A DNA stretch of 64,000 nucleotides from Bacillus infantis NRRL B-14911 (GCF_000473245.1 NC_022524.1:3000501-3064500); one strand, 5' to 3'; counted from the stretch's first letter, positions 50,313 through 61,796 are shown. The notes: a model not told the origin generated them from the sequence alone. Numbers and translations: made by a program.

Positions 50313-51346
50313 AGAAAAAAACAATTGGTATGTACGGGGGAAAGTTCCTGCCTTTCCCCCATCTTGGCCATGTATACAGCATGACGGCGGCAGCTGCAAC
50401 AGCTGACGAGCTTCATGTCATCATCTCACACGACAGCGACTATGAAAGAAAGCTTTTTGAAGGCGGCTGTGCAGAGCATGTCAGCTTTACACTGCGGCTC
50501 CGCTGGTGGAAACAGCTGACCAGGGAGCTGCCGCATGTACATGTCCATGAAATTTATGATGAACAGACCGGCTCTTTCTCCGATTGGGAAAATGGCGCAA
50601 AAAAGATCCGTGCCGCAATCGGCAGTCCGATCGATTTTGTGTTCAGCTCAGAGCCGGATTACGGACCGATTTTTTCCCGTCTTTACCCGGAAGCTGAGCA
50701 TATCCTCATAGATCCGGAGAGAAAAAGGTATCCGGTATCAGGTACGATGTTCAGGAAAGATGGCGTGCTGAAGCATTGGGATATGGTGCCTAAATGTGTC
50801 CGGCCGCATTTCGTCAAAAAAGTGGTGATTGCCGGGACTGAAAGCTGCGGAAAATCCACGCTGACAGCCAATATGGCCCAGATTTATAATACTTCTTTTG
50901 TGAAGGAGTATGGCCGGACCTTTTATGAAGAACTTGGAGGATGCGAGGGAATAACAGTACCGGAAGACTACCCCCATATTGCATATGCACATAAGCTGGA
51001 GGAATGGAAGCAGCTGAAGCTGGCAGACAAAATCCTTTTTGTTGATACTGAGGCAATCACCACCCAGTTTTTCTCTCACGCCTATCTGAATAAAAGACAG
51101 CCTGTGCTCGATGAAATGGCCAGACTGCAGGAGTATGATTTATGGCTTTTATTGGAGCCGGATGTAGATTGGGTCGATGACGGGACAAGAAGCTTCGGGC
51201 ATCAGGATTTGCGCTGGAAGAATCATCTACTTCTGAAATCTCTTCTTGATGAACATCATGTGTGCTATAAAATAATCAACGGCAGCTACCGGGAGAGGCT
51301 GGAAAAGAGCATTAAATTTACGGATGAGCTGCTGGAAGGAAAATGA
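50309..51346 (+). CDS. nadR: Bifunctional NadR-like NMN adenylyltransferase / ribosylnicotinamide kinase
   Basis: A 345-residue protein. The first part is a nucleotidyltransferase (GMYGGKFLPFPHLGH, with the HxxH-like motif); the second is a kinase with P-loop GTESCGKSTLTANM. There is no helix-turn-helix at the N-terminus, so it lacks the repressor domain of enteric NadR. Together with PnuC it imports and phosphorylates nicotinamide riboside to make NAD. Start is TTG, GGGAG 12 nt upstream, overlapping pnuC by 4 nt. Confidence 0.92.
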   Translation: MKKKTIGMYGGKFLPFPHLGHVYSMTAAAATADELHVIISHDSDYERKLFEGGCAEHVSFTLRLRWWKQLTRELPHVHVHEIYDEQTGSFSDWENGAKKIRAAIGSPIDFVFSSEPDYGPIFSRLYPEAEHILIDPERKRYPVSGTMFRKDGVLKHWDMVPKCVRPHFVKKVVIAGTESCGKSTLTANMAQIYNTSFVKEYGRTFYEELGGCEGITVPEDYPHIAYAHKLEEWKQLKLADKILFVDTEAITTQFFSHAYLNKRQPVLDEMARLQEYDLWLLLEPDVDWVDDGTRSFGHQDLRWKNHLLLKSLLDEHHVCYKIINGSYRERLEKSIKFTDELLEGK

Positions 51347-51352
51347 CAAGTT

Positions 51353-51379
51353 AAAAGGGCATCAGGGCGATGCCCTTTT
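51353..51379. terminator. Bidirectional terminator after nadR and the lipoprotein gene
   Basis: Perfect stem AAAAGGGCAT / ATGCCCTTTT with a 7-nt loop, placed between two convergent genes. Confidence 0.92.
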
Positions 51380-51384
51380 ATCAG

Positions 51385-51828
51385 TTAATTCATCAGCCCT
51401 TCAATCCGGTTCAGCAGGGCAGATGCATCATTTATTGTTTTAATCATTTCTGAGTTTTCCAATTGATCAAGGGCCAGATTGCCGCCATCTATAGCCAGAT
51501 TGATTTCTTCCAGCAGCTCTTCATTTTTGGCAGCCAGCTCCTCATGAATGGCCTCAGCGGGAGCAGGTATATCCTGAAGCTGAATAAAGTTCTCAATATC
51601 CTGTTTTAGATTAACCAGCCTTTCCTCAAGCTGGTGCCGGATTTCTGAATCCCCGGCAGCTACTTCAATCATCCCCGGGGCATCCTCGGCAAATGCATTC
51701 AGCTTTTCAATATGCTCTGCAGCTTTATTGGCATACTCTGCAGTGCCGGCAGCCTCTTCCAGAAAGGAGCAGCCTGCAAGCGAAAGGGCTGTCACTGCAA
51801 ACATGAACAGCCGGAAGATTATCTTCAA
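51385..51828 (-). CDS. Lipoprotein (DUF6376-like)
   Basis: A 147-residue lipoprotein with a signal peptide ending ALSLAGC, the lipobox, then a helical mature part (VNLKQDIENFIQLQDIPAPAEA) rich in Glu. It resembles the DUF6376-type lipoproteins of Bacillaceae. The TTG at 51828 is chosen, since GGAGG is about 10 nt before it; the ATG at 51837 is only 1 nt from that site. Function unknown. Confidence 0.7.
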   Translation of the reverse strand: MKIIFRLFMFAVTALSLAGCSFLEEAAGTAEYANKAAEHIEKLNAFAEDAPGMIEVAAGDSEIRHQLEERLVNLKQDIENFIQLQDIPAPAEAIHEELAAKNEELLEEINLAIDGGNLALDQLENSEMIKTINDASALLNRIEGLMN

Positions 51829-51891
51829 TACTCTCATTCCTCCTTTAAGTTTCATATTATTCAATACGTTTATCATGAGAATATGTTTCAC

Positions 51892-51923
51892 AAAAAAAAC
51901 CATCCCCATTAAAAGCGGGATGG
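51892..51923 (-). terminator. Terminator of xpt-pbuX
   Basis: Stem CCATCCC / GGGATGG with a short loop, followed on minus by TTTTTTTTG, 10 nt past the pbuX stop. Confidence 0.85.
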
Positions 51924-51933
51924 CTGGCTATTA

Positions 51934-53924
<1,991 letters not shown>

Positions 53925-53966
53925 ATAAGGCAGGGGCAACAGCAAAAGATCCCATGCCTCCCATTG

Positions 53967-54039
53967 CTCACCCATAGTCAGACTGTTAACGGCAGTCCGG
54001 TAGAAACTTGCAGGCCATATTCCCGCGATTATATGAGTG
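53967..54039 (-). ncRNA. Guanine (purine) riboswitch aptamer
   Basis: The minus strand contains CACTCATATAATCGCGGG, TATGGCCTGCAAGTTTCTACC, and GACTATGGGTGAG in order, which is the purine riboswitch consensus; the C in GACTATG is the ligand-pairing pyrimidine for guanine. It precedes xpt-pbuX, the same arrangement as in B. subtilis. Guanine or hypoxanthine binding should favour the terminator and turn the operon off. Confidence 0.95.
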
Positions 54040-54059
54040 TATCGTTATGAAATTATGTT

Positions 54060-54500
54060 TCATTATAACACCCCAGCAAGATATTTCAATAGTTTAATAA
54101 GAGAAAAAGTCGAATTATTTGTTTTTATTCCACTTGCATTGTTCGCTTTTAGTGATAATATGGTGCTTTTTGGCTCTTGAGAAGCACTTATACAGTCCAT
54201 TTCTGAATAATCCTAAAATAGTGAATATAATCCCCTGGGGAGAGTCATTCCATTTCTCAGCCTGGGCTTATTTACTTAATGACGCATTGAGTATTTCTCC
54301 TTTTCACATAAATTTCACATTTCTATATAAGAATCCCGGTCCTTCCGGCCTGCTGCAGCAATTTTACACTATTGGCATAGTGCCAACAGAATGAATGAAC
54401 ACTTTGTGAAACAGGTGAAGACTGGTAGAATCCGGAGAAATTCCTTGTATGATGAACATGTAATCATTATTTATTCATCCATATTGAAAGGAGAAAAAAG
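54060..54500. other. Spacer upstream of the ba3 oxidase genes
   Basis: About 440 nt, AT-rich, without a gene I accept. Near its right end a possible sigma-A promoter is seen: TTGTGA and TAGAAT with a 16-nt spacer (about 54408-54433). Repeats resembling TTTCACAT may be binding sites but do not form a clear inverted repeat. Confidence 0.4.
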
Positions 54501-54502
54501 CC

Positions 54503-54652
54503 ATGGCAAACACGGAACTTGGCAGGAAAAATAAAACAAAGATCGAGGATGCTTCATCTTTAAAGGGAACCTTGGCCTCTGTGTTTATTCTGGGTTTATT
54601 TTTAATCGGAGTATGGGCAGGCGTCTATTTTTTATTTACAGATCGATTTTAA
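54503..54652 (+). CDS. Cytochrome c oxidase subunit 2A (CoxIIa)
   Basis: A 49-residue protein: a hydrophilic N-terminal 25 residues (MANTELGRKNKTKIED), then one membrane span (SVFILGLFLIGVWAGVYFLF). This is the small third subunit of ba3-type oxidases, located in the same order in many bacilli. AAAGGAG stands upstream of ATG. It opens the three-gene oxidase operon. Confidence 0.85.
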   Translation: MANTELGRKNKTKIEDASSLKGTLASVFILGLFLIGVWAGVYFLFTDRF

Positions 54653-54705
54653 TCATCAAGCATGCTATCCATTATGATTGAAATGCCTGAAGGGAGAAGA
54701 AAGCT

Positions 54706-55188
54706 ATGCATATGCATAAATTTGAAAAAGCCTGGCTCGGGTTCGGAATCGGCTCACTGATCGTTTTCTTGACGGTTCTTGGCATCAGCGCATTCTATCT
54801 TGGCAACCAGCCCCCGAGCTGCCTTGCAACCATCAATCCGGAGAAGGTGGACCAGACGGCGCCTTTCAATGAGCCCGGCCTAAAAAAAGTGGAGGGAAAG
54901 GATTGGGATTATGAGCTGGTATTCGTTGCCTCCGCCTTTTCCTATAATCCTGGCGAAATTGAAATACCCCTTGGGGCGAAGGTGAAGATCATGGCAACGA
55001 CAAAGGACGTTATCCACGGCTTTGAGGTCGCCGGCTCGAATATCAATATGATGCTGGAGCCCGGATATATCAGTGAGCATACAGCAACTTTTGATAAAGC
55101 TGGAGAGTATCTTATCTTGTGCAATGAGTACTGCGGTGCAGGACATCATATGATGACGTCAAAAATAAAGGTGGTTGAAGCATCATGA
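54706..55188 (+). CDS. Cytochrome c oxidase subunit II, ba3-type
   Basis: A 160-residue protein with one N-terminal membrane anchor (about 15-36) and an extracellular cupredoxin domain. The CuA site is CNEYCGAGHHMM with an upstream HGFEV, so all ligands are present. It accepts electrons from cytochrome c. GGGAG is 9 nt before the ATG. Its stop overlaps the ATG of subunit I by 4 nt. Confidence 0.93.
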   Translation: MHMHKFEKAWLGFGIGSLIVFLTVLGISAFYLGNQPPSCLATINPEKVDQTAPFNEPGLKKVEGKDWDYELVFVASAFSYNPGEIEIPLGAKVKIMATTKDVIHGFEVAGSNINMMLEPGYISEHTATFDKAGEYLILCNEYCGAGHHMMTSKIKVVEAS

Positions 55189-56837
55189 AGCAAAATCAGA
55201 ATACAAAGGTTGACAGACAGGACGGGAAGCTAGCCATGGCTCATTTCTATGTAGCCTTCACAGCGCTCGCAATCGGCGGCCTTGCCGGTTTACTGCAGGT
55301 GCTCGTCCGCTCCGGCAAGTTCCAGCTGCCGGCTGGAATCGGCTATTATCAGATTCTCACTGTCCATGGAGTCGTATTGGGACTGGTACTGACAACGTTC
55401 TTCATTATGGGCTTCCAGCTTGCAGCAGTCAGCAAAACAGCCGGGACCTTGACGAAAAAGCAGCGGACGATGGGCTGGATCGGTTTTTGGCTCATGACAG
55501 CCGGAACCATGATGGCAGCCGTCATGATACTGCTGAATGAAGCAAGCGTTTTGTATACCTTTTATGCCCCGTTGCAGGCACATGCCATTTATTATATTGG
55601 ACTGACTTTCGTAGTAGTCGGCAGCTGGTTTGATGGCGCTGCGATTATCATGAAGTATGCAGAGTGGCGCAGGAATAATCCCAGGCAGCCGAGCCCCCTG
55701 CTTACATTCATGAGCCTGGTAAATACCATCATGTGGATCGTCGCTACCATTGGAGTGGCCGCAACGGTGCTGATACAGCTGCTGCCATGGTCACTTGGCC
55801 TGGTCGAGACCGTCAATGTCGGAGTCAGCCGGACGCTCTTCTGGTATTTCGGACATCCGCTCGTGTATTTTTGGCTCCTTCCTGCTTATATGGGCTGGTA
55901 TGTTGTCATTCCGAGAGTAATTGGCGCAAAAATTTTTTCTGATTCACTGGCCCGGATGTCATTCATTCTATTTCTGCTATTTTCCATACCGGTCGGATTC
56001 CACCATCAGCTGATGGAGCCGGGTATCGACGCGGCATGGAAATTCCTGCAGGTAATCCTGACATTCCTGGTTGTTATCCCTTCTTTAATGACTGCCTTTT
56101 CACTGTTTGCTACATTTGAGGGATTTGGAAGATCCAAAGGGGCAACAGGCTTATTCGGCTGGCTCAAAAAACTGCCATGGGGGGATGCCCGCTTTACAGT
56201 TCCATTCATCGGGATGGTTGCCTTCATCCCTGCAGGTGCAGGAGGCATTGTTAACGCATCACACCAGATGAACCAGGTAGTCCACAACACAATCTGGGTA
56301 ACCGGCCACTTCCATTTGACCGTTGCAACTGCTGTGGTCCTGACATTCTTCGGCATTTCTTACTGGCTGGTGCCGCATTTGACCGGCAGAGTCCTTACGA
56401 AAGCGATGAACCGCCTCGCCATTACACAAGGAGTGCTTTGGGCAATCGGCATGACATTCATGTCCGGGGCCATGCATGCTGCAGGATTATTGGGCGCCCC
56501 CCGCCGCTCTTCTTTTTCTGAGTACGGCGGAGCGGCACAGGCAGCTGAATGGATTCCCTATCAGGTCGCACAGGCAATTGGAGGATCCATCCTGTTCCTT
56601 GCTATCATCCTGATGCTGTATATCTTTGTAAATCTCGCCTTCATGGCCCCTAAAGGCTCTGAAGAATTCCCGGTAGGCGAAACAGCGGAAAATGCCGAAA
56701 AAACGCCGCTTGTCTTTGAAAACTGGAAGCTCTGGCTCGGCATCACCGCTGCCCTCATCCTGTTTGCCTACACCATCCCGTTCATCGACCTGATCCAAAA
56801 CGCACCGCCGGGATCTAAAGGGTATAAACTATGGTAA
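55185..56837 (+). CDS. Cytochrome c oxidase subunit I, ba3-type
   Basis: A 550-residue heme-copper oxidase of the B family with about 13 membrane helices. Heme/CuB ligands: ILTVHGVVLG, WYFGHPLVYFWLLPAYMGWY (His with the Leu replacing the HPEVY Glu, as in B-type enzymes), FHHQLMEPG and VTGHFHLTVA. It reduces oxygen to water and pumps protons. The late gene end lies close to a terminator-like stem. It is one transcript with CoxIIa and subunit II. Confidence 0.95.
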   Translation: MKQNQNTKVDRQDGKLAMAHFYVAFTALAIGGLAGLLQVLVRSGKFQLPAGIGYYQILTVHGVVLGLVLTTFFIMGFQLAAVSKTAGTLTKKQRTMGWIGFWLMTAGTMMAAVMILLNEASVLYTFYAPLQAHAIYYIGLTFVVVGSWFDGAAIIMKYAEWRRNNPRQPSPLLTFMSLVNTIMWIVATIGVAATVLIQLLPWSLGLVETVNVGVSRTLFWYFGHPLVYFWLLPAYMGWYVVIPRVIGAKIFSDSLARMSFILFLLFSIPVGFHHQLMEPGIDAAWKFLQVILTFLVVIPSLMTAFSLFATFEGFGRSKGATGLFGWLKKLPWGDARFTVPFIGMVAFIPAGAGGIVNASHQMNQVVHNTIWVTGHFHLTVATAVVLTFFGISYWLVPHLTGRVLTKAMNRLAITQGVLWAIGMTFMSGAMHAAGLLGAPRRSSFSEYGGAAQAAEWIPYQVAQAIGGSILFLAIILMLYIFVNLAFMAPKGSEEFPVGETAENAEKTPLVFENWKLWLGITAALILFAYTIPFIDLIQNAPPGSKGYKLW

Positions 56838-56929
56838 TCATCTTGCCAGGAGTAAGGAACGCAGGCAAAAAACGCCGCGTCCTGCGGGCCAGCTTAAGAC
56901 AAGCCAAAATAATTTTCCAGACTGAAAGA

Positions 56930-56957
56930 AAACACTCCAGCAGCTGCTGGAGTGTTT
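56930..56957. terminator. Bidirectional terminator after the oxidase operon
   Basis: A perfect palindrome, AAACACTCCAGCAG / CTGCTGGAGTGTTT, with A/T-rich flanks on both sides, between convergent genes. Confidence 0.92.
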
Positions 56958-56959
56958 CT

Positions 56960-57868
56960 TTATGCACTATTCCCTGTCTCAAGGGGTGTTCTCCCCTTTC
57001 TTTCCGGGAGGTTCACGAGGATGACGCACAGAAGGATTATGATAGAGCCGGACAGCTGCATGTAACCCAGTGATTCTGAATATAAAGCAACACCCATAAA
57101 GATGGCTACGACAGGCTCAATTGTAGCAATGACCGCTGCTTTGCTGCTTTCTGTCTTTTCTAAACCCCAGGTGTAAAGAAAATAGGCCAGGACGGTCGGC
57201 AGCAGGCCTAGGCCAAGGCCCAGGAACAGAACCTCCGGCTGTAAAAACAGAGAAGCTTTTTCCCATAGCCTGGTAATCGGCAGCAGAACAGCAGAGGCAG
57301 TCACGAAGGTATACAGCGTGACAGTAAACGGCTCATACTTTTGGAGCGCAAACTTCCCAAATATGCTGTAAAGCGCATAGCCAAGACCTGCTCCCAGTCC
57401 AGTTACCACCCCAATCACACTCAAACCGGAACCGCCCCCCACCCCTGCAATCAGGATGCAGCCGGCAACAGTCCCGCAAACGGCAATGATTTTCCGCCCG
57501 GTTATTTTCTCTTTCAGGAAAATATAGGACAACACTGCGACAAAAGCGGGAGAAGTATACAGCAGTATGACTGCAATCGAAATATCCATCAAATTAATGC
57601 TCGTAAAATAACACCAATTAAAAAATACAATGCTGCAAATTCCGGTGCCGGCAAACAGGCCAATATCAGAAGTCCTTTTTAAAGCCAGCCGGCCCGGGCC
57701 CAGAAAAAGCCCTATCAGCAGCAAAGCCGCAGCTGCAGTTACTGCCCGGATCCCGACGATTTCCATTGAGGAAAAGCCGAACCCGGACAAGCCCCTGATA
57801 AAATAGGCAATCAGGCCCCATAAAGATGCACCGGCAGAGATTGCAAAATACGGCATCAGCTTCTTCAT
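56960..57868 (-). CDS. DMT superfamily (EamA) transporter
   Basis: A 302-residue membrane protein with ten hydrophobic segments in two EamA repeats; VIATIEPVVAIFMGVALYSESLG is the usual second-repeat signature (residues 239-261). It has about 30% likeness in pattern to the other DMT gene in this window. GAGGC is upstream of the ATG. The cargo is unknown. Confidence 0.9.
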   Translation of the reverse strand: MKKLMPYFAISAGASLWGLIAYFIRGLSGFGFSSMEIVGIRAVTAAAALLLIGLFLGPGRLALKRTSDIGLFAGTGICSIVFFNWCYFTSINLMDISIAVILLYTSPAFVAVLSYIFLKEKITGRKIIAVCGTVAGCILIAGVGGGSGLSVIGVVTGLGAGLGYALYSIFGKFALQKYEPFTVTLYTFVTASAVLLPITRLWEKASLFLQPEVLFLGLGLGLLPTVLAYFLYTWGLEKTESSKAAVIATIEPVVAIFMGVALYSESLGYMQLSGSIIILLCVILVNLPERKGRTPLETGNSA

Positions 57869-57883
57869 TGCCTCACCCTGCAG

Positions 57884-57912
57884 AAAAAGAGCGGCTGCAC
57901 CCCGCTCTTTTT
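57884..57912 (-). terminator. Terminator upstream of the DMT gene, ending the ypwA side
   Basis: A perfect 11-bp stem (AAAAAGAGCGG / CCGCTCTTTTT) with a 7-nt loop, followed on minus by CTGCAGG. It lies 22 nt after the ypwA stop. Confidence 0.85.
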
Positions 57913-57933
57913 CCCTTTCTTTATTTTTTCAAA

Positions 57934-59466
57934 TTAACGGGAGGACTCTTTTAAACGGTAAACCTTCCCGTATTTCTCATAAAGATACTCTGACAGGCAG
58001 CTGGCATTCAGCCCTTCGCCAGTAACATCTTCAAGAATCTCAAGCGGCTTTTTCAGCTTGCCGTACTGATGGACATTTTTCGTGAACCATTCCTTGACTG
58101 GCGCAAGATCCCCCTTTTCCAGAAGCTGGTCGTAATCAGGAAGATCCTTCAGCAGCGCCTGCTTTAGCTGTGCCGCGTACATATATCCGAGTGCATAGGA
58201 AGGGAAATACCCAAAGCTGCCCCCGGCCCAATGGACATCCTGAAGAACTCCTTCTGCATCATTGGATGGTCGCACTCCCAGGTATTCTTCGTATTTGCTG
58301 TTCCAGATTTCCGGAAGGTCCTTCACTTCAATTTCATCATTGAACAGTCCTTTTTCGATTTCATAGCGGACAATAACATGAAGCGGATAGGTCAGTTCGT
58401 CTGCTTCAATCCTGATCAGCGACGGTTTTGACTCATTGATGGCACGATAGAAATCTTCCAGCTCCACCCCATCAAACTGGCCATCAGCGTACTGCTTGAG
58501 CAGTCCGTAGTTTTTCTTCCAGAATGACTCACTGCGCCCTACAAAATTCTCATAAAAGAGAGACTGTGATTCATGGATTCCCATTGATGTCCCTGTGCAA
58601 AGCGGCGTGCCTATAAGGTCTTTGGAAATATTCTGTTCATACAGCGCATGGCCGCCTTCATGGATTGTACCGAATACAGCAGTGCGGAAGTCCTTCTCAT
58701 CATATTTCGTTGTCACCCTGACATCCCCTGGATTCAAGCCGGTCGCAAATGGATGTACCGTTTCATCAAGTCTTCCTGCATCAAAGTTATAGCCCATCTG
58801 CTTCAGGATTTCCAAGCTGAAATCACGCTGCTTCTCCTTTGGGAAATTTTCATACAAAAAGCTGGTATCCGGCTTTGAATCTGATTCGGATATGCTCTTG
58901 ACGAGAGGCACGATTTTGCTTCTGAGCTCGCCAAAGACTTCATCCAGCACATCGACTGTCACACCCGGCTCATACAAATCCAGGAGTGTGTTGTATTTAT
59001 TGCCTTCATAGCCCCAATACTGGATAAAGCGCTTATTGGCTTCCACAAGCTTTTCCAGATACGGCTGGAAAAGCGTGAAATCCGATTTCTCTTTAGCCTC
59101 TTCCCATACACTTTCAGCCTTTGACTGCAGGATAACGTATTCCTTATACTCCTCAGCCGGAATCTTCTTATTCCGGTCATATTCTTTCTTGCTTTCTTCA
59201 AGAACCTTCACAGTAATTGCATCAAGTGATGCAGCCGCTTCTTCTCCTGAAAGCTTTGCTATGTATGCAGCCATTTCCTCGGAAGTGGACATCTTGAACA
59301 CTTCTGAAGAAAGCATGCCAATTACTTCAGTGCGCTGGTCTACCCCCTGCTTGGGAGCGCCCGTACGGAGATCCCAGTATATTAATGACAGAGCCTCATT
59401 ATAAGCGCCCATCTTTTTAACAAAATCAAGAAAGTCTTTTTCAGTTTTTTTCAATGCTTCGTTCAT
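57934..59466 (-). CDS. ypwA: Metallocarboxypeptidase, family M32 (YpwA)
   Basis: A 510-residue enzyme with the zinc motif TIHEGGHALYEQN (HExxH) and the M32 signatures DVRVTTKYDEKDF and GTSMGIHESQSLFYENFVG (given here partly). The C-terminal half is helical. It cleaves C-terminal residues from peptides with broad specificity, in the cytoplasm. GGGGG lies 7 nt before the ATG. The length fits B. subtilis YpwA. Confidence 0.96.
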   Translation of the reverse strand: MNEALKKTEKDFLDFVKKMGAYNEALSLIYWDLRTGAPKQGVDQRTEVIGMLSSEVFKMSTSEEMAAYIAKLSGEEAAASLDAITVKVLEESKKEYDRNKKIPAEEYKEYVILQSKAESVWEEAKEKSDFTLFQPYLEKLVEANKRFIQYWGYEGNKYNTLLDLYEPGVTVDVLDEVFGELRSKIVPLVKSISESDSKPDTSFLYENFPKEKQRDFSLEILKQMGYNFDAGRLDETVHPFATGLNPGDVRVTTKYDEKDFRTAVFGTIHEGGHALYEQNISKDLIGTPLCTGTSMGIHESQSLFYENFVGRSESFWKKNYGLLKQYADGQFDGVELEDFYRAINESKPSLIRIEADELTYPLHVIVRYEIEKGLFNDEIEVKDLPEIWNSKYEEYLGVRPSNDAEGVLQDVHWAGGSFGYFPSYALGYMYAAQLKQALLKDLPDYDQLLEKGDLAPVKEWFTKNVHQYGKLKKPLEILEDVTGEGLNASCLSEYLYEKYGKVYRLKESSR

Positions 59467-59571
59467 GCTGGCATCCCCCTAAAAATCATTTGCAACATAT
59501 ATTTTATCACATTTTTCTGAATAAAACGCTAGAATAGAACTGCAAATCACCTAAAAACAGGAGGAAGAATG

Positions 59572-59697
59572 ATGAGGGAACCTGCCGGAACCTGCGTACA
59601 ATGCGGGAAAACGATTTATTGCCTGGACGGATTTTTCAACGGAATCATAACGGATGACAAGAAAGCGATCTGCTTTGAATGCAGTGAAGAAGGCTGA
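59572..59697 (+). CDS. Small Cys-rich zinc-type peptide
   Basis: A 41-residue protein, MREPAGTCVQCGKTIYCLDG at the N-terminus, with GGAGG 7 nt before the second ATG. It has CxxC, then Cys, then CFEC, enough for a zinc knuckle. It is convergent with ypvA. Function unknown. Confidence 0.6.
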   Translation: MREPAGTCVQCGKTIYCLDGFFNGIITDDKKAICFECSEEG

Positions 59698-59831
59698 AGG
59701 AATAGATCTCTCTTTATGGTTGTGCCGTTAGTTTGCATGCTGACCCCTGCTTGAAAAACGGGAATACAAACCTGCAGCGAATGAGGACCAAAGTAAAATT
59801 TATTCTCCCTGTCGGTCCCCTTCAATGGATG

Positions 59832-59864
59832 CAAAAAGCCCCTCCCTCTGCCAAGAGGGGGGGC
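59832..59864 (-). terminator. Terminator of ypvA
   Basis: A strong stem, AGAGGGAGGGGC pairing with GCCCCCCCTCT (small bulge), followed on minus by TTTTTGC. Confidence 0.85.
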
Positions 59865-59873
59865 ATCAAAACC

Positions 59874-61796
59874 TTATTTAACAGGTGTAACAGGCAGCAC
59901 AGCTTCAACAGACTCAAGCACAGAAACATCTTCTTCTCTGCTGGTCAGGATGTGTACTGTTCCTCTGTCCTCATGGCTCCTGATAAGCCTGCCGATTCCC
60001 TGGCGGAGCCTGAGGAGCATGTATGGCATGTCGATTTCCCGGAACGAATCTTCCGCGCTTTCACGCTTGGCATCAAACACCGGATCATGCGGAGGGAACG
60101 GGAGTGAGAAAATGATTACATTTTCGAGTGATCTGCCAGGTATATCTAAGCCCTCCCAAAGATTTGTAGAGCAAAGGACCGCTTCTTCTTCGTTCTGGAA
60201 TTTTGAGACGAGCGTACTGATTTCAGCCTCTCCTTCAAAATAGACAGGGAATTCCGTCTTGCCCTGTGCATAGTCCCTAAAAAGGTTCAGTTCTCTCTGA
60301 TCTGTAAAGAGCACAAGGCCTCTGCCTCCAGATTTCTTAAGCTGTTCCAGAGTATATTCCATTTTGCCGGTGATATCTTCTTCACTGTATTCAGGCATAT
60401 GAATGGCCATTTTCTCTTCATAGCTGAAAGGTGATGCTACAGTGAATGATAAATAGTCGTCGATGCCAAGGCTCGTGGCCATATAATCAAAGGAGCCTTT
60501 TTCCGATAATGTGGCGGAAGAAAAGATAAATGGCTTCTTTTGGGAAAACACCTCATCCCTCATGATTTCCTCTACCATTCTAGGCATGATGACAAGGGTC
60601 CGTTCACCATTATGTTCTTCAAACCAATTGATTCCTCCCTTATCTTTCATAAAAAGGGAGAGCGAGAATGATATTTGCTCAAGATATTCTTCAACAACCT
60701 TGAGGTCATATTCATTTATAACATACATTTCGCTTTCAAAGACAAGCTCCTCTTCCAGCGAGCCGATCATTTCAAGCAGGAGCTTTCCTTCTTTCAGAAC
60801 AGCCGGCCCTTTGGCAATCTGCTGTTTCTCAGAGTCCGTCCGGCTGCCGGCAGCAGCTGAAAGGGCATGGAAGAAGGTCTCATTCTGGACGATGGTGTCT
60901 TCAATCAGATTCAAAGTTTTTTCCCTTACGTCATTTGCCATCAGGCGGGTAAGGAGCGATTCAAGAATCTGCTCGGTCAGCCTGTATGTCAAGGCTTTCT
61001 GGCTGGCATACTCAAGCAGATGCCCTTCATCGAATACAACCGTGCAGGATTCAGGCAGCAGGGGCAGCTGGCCTTCCCTTTTGCGGGATTCTTTTGTCCA
61101 GATATGCTCCATATAGAAGTCATGCGAGCAGATGATCAGGTCCTGGCTGTTCCGGTAATAATCCCTGTGAAGTGTCTGGCCGCACCGGTGCCTTTTCTCA
61201 CATGTAAAGCAATCCTGAAGGGAATCCCATGATAAACCGGTCCATTCGCTGTCTGTCAGCTCAGGATAATCTTTCCTGTCTCCGTATCTTTCGAAATTCT
61301 GCAGCGATCCTCCGCTGTGGGTAAAGGACGGAAGCTGGTCATAAATGTTTCCATATGCCTCATAGTCCTGTTCCGCTACAGCCTTGTCCAGCTTGTTCAA
61401 GCAAAGATATTGATCCCTTGACTTAGCCAGGCGTACATCAATATTCAATCCAAGCGCTTTTTCCAGCTTCGCAATATCACCTTCTTTTTTTACAAGCTGC
61501 TCGATGAGAGTTTCATCGGCACAGGCGATGATGGCCGGCTTATTCGTATATCTCGCGTAGCAGATGGAATACAGGAGATAGACAAGCGTTTTTCCTGTTC
61601 CGACACCAGCTTCAGCAAAGATTGTCTTTTTCTCCTTGAAGGCATTTTCCAGCTGGAAAGCCATATAGATTTGTTCGTCTCTTAATTCAAAACCGGCTTC
61701 AGGGAGCAGATCATAGAAAACATCCCCGATCCAGTCGCCAAGCTTTTCAAAAAATGATTCTGTTTTTGCTACTGCAAAGGGCAATTGGTTTTGCAT
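59874..61796 (-). CDS. ypvA: DinG/XPD-type ATP-dependent helicase YpvA
   Basis: A 640-residue superfamily 2 helicase. Walker A is AEAGVGTGKTLVYL (about 62-75), Walker B the DEGH box in VVFDEGHLLEYA, and QGIGRLIRSHEDRG is motif VI. An Fe-S-type Cys cluster appears as CFTCEKRHRC with a later CSHD. It unwinds DNA, probably 5' to 3'. GGAGG is 7 nt before the ATG. B. subtilis YpvA has the same length. Confidence 0.95.
   Translation of the reverse strand: MQNQLPFAVAKTESFFEKLGDWIGDVFYDLLPEAGFELRDEQIYMAFQLENAFKEKKTIFAEAGVGTGKTLVYLLYSICYARYTNKPAIIACADETLIEQLVKKEGDIAKLEKALGLNIDVRLAKSRDQYLCLNKLDKAVAEQDYEAYGNIYDQLPSFTHSGGSLQNFERYGDRKDYPELTDSEWTGLSWDSLQDCFTCEKRHRCGQTLHRDYYRNSQDLIICSHDFYMEHIWTKESRKREGQLPLLPESCTVVFDEGHLLEYASQKALTYRLTEQILESLLTRLMANDVREKTLNLIEDTIVQNETFFHALSAAAGSRTDSEKQQIAKGPAVLKEGKLLLEMIGSLEEELVFESEMYVINEYDLKVVEEYLEQISFSLSLFMKDKGGINWFEEHNGERTLVIMPRMVEEIMRDEVFSQKKPFIFSSATLSEKGSFDYMATSLGIDDYLSFTVASPFSYEEKMAIHMPEYSEEDITGKMEYTLEQLKKSGGRGLVLFTDQRELNLFRDYAQGKTEFPVYFEGEAEISTLVSKFQNEEEAVLCSTNLWEGLDIPGRSLENVIIFSLPFPPHDPVFDAKRESAEDSFREIDMPYMLLRLRQGIGRLIRSHEDRGTVHILTSREEDVSVLESVEAVLPVTPVK

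Noticed and set aside
54119-54394. 91-codon plus-strand frame upstream of the oxidase genes
   Set aside because: No ribosome binding site and an amino-acid composition (many Phe, Leu, His, Ser) typical of translated AT-rich spacer. No family recognised.
54290-54420. FNR-like site TGTGA-N6-TCACA near the oxidase promoter
   Set aside because: Only half-sites occur; they are not arranged as an inverted repeat with correct spacing.
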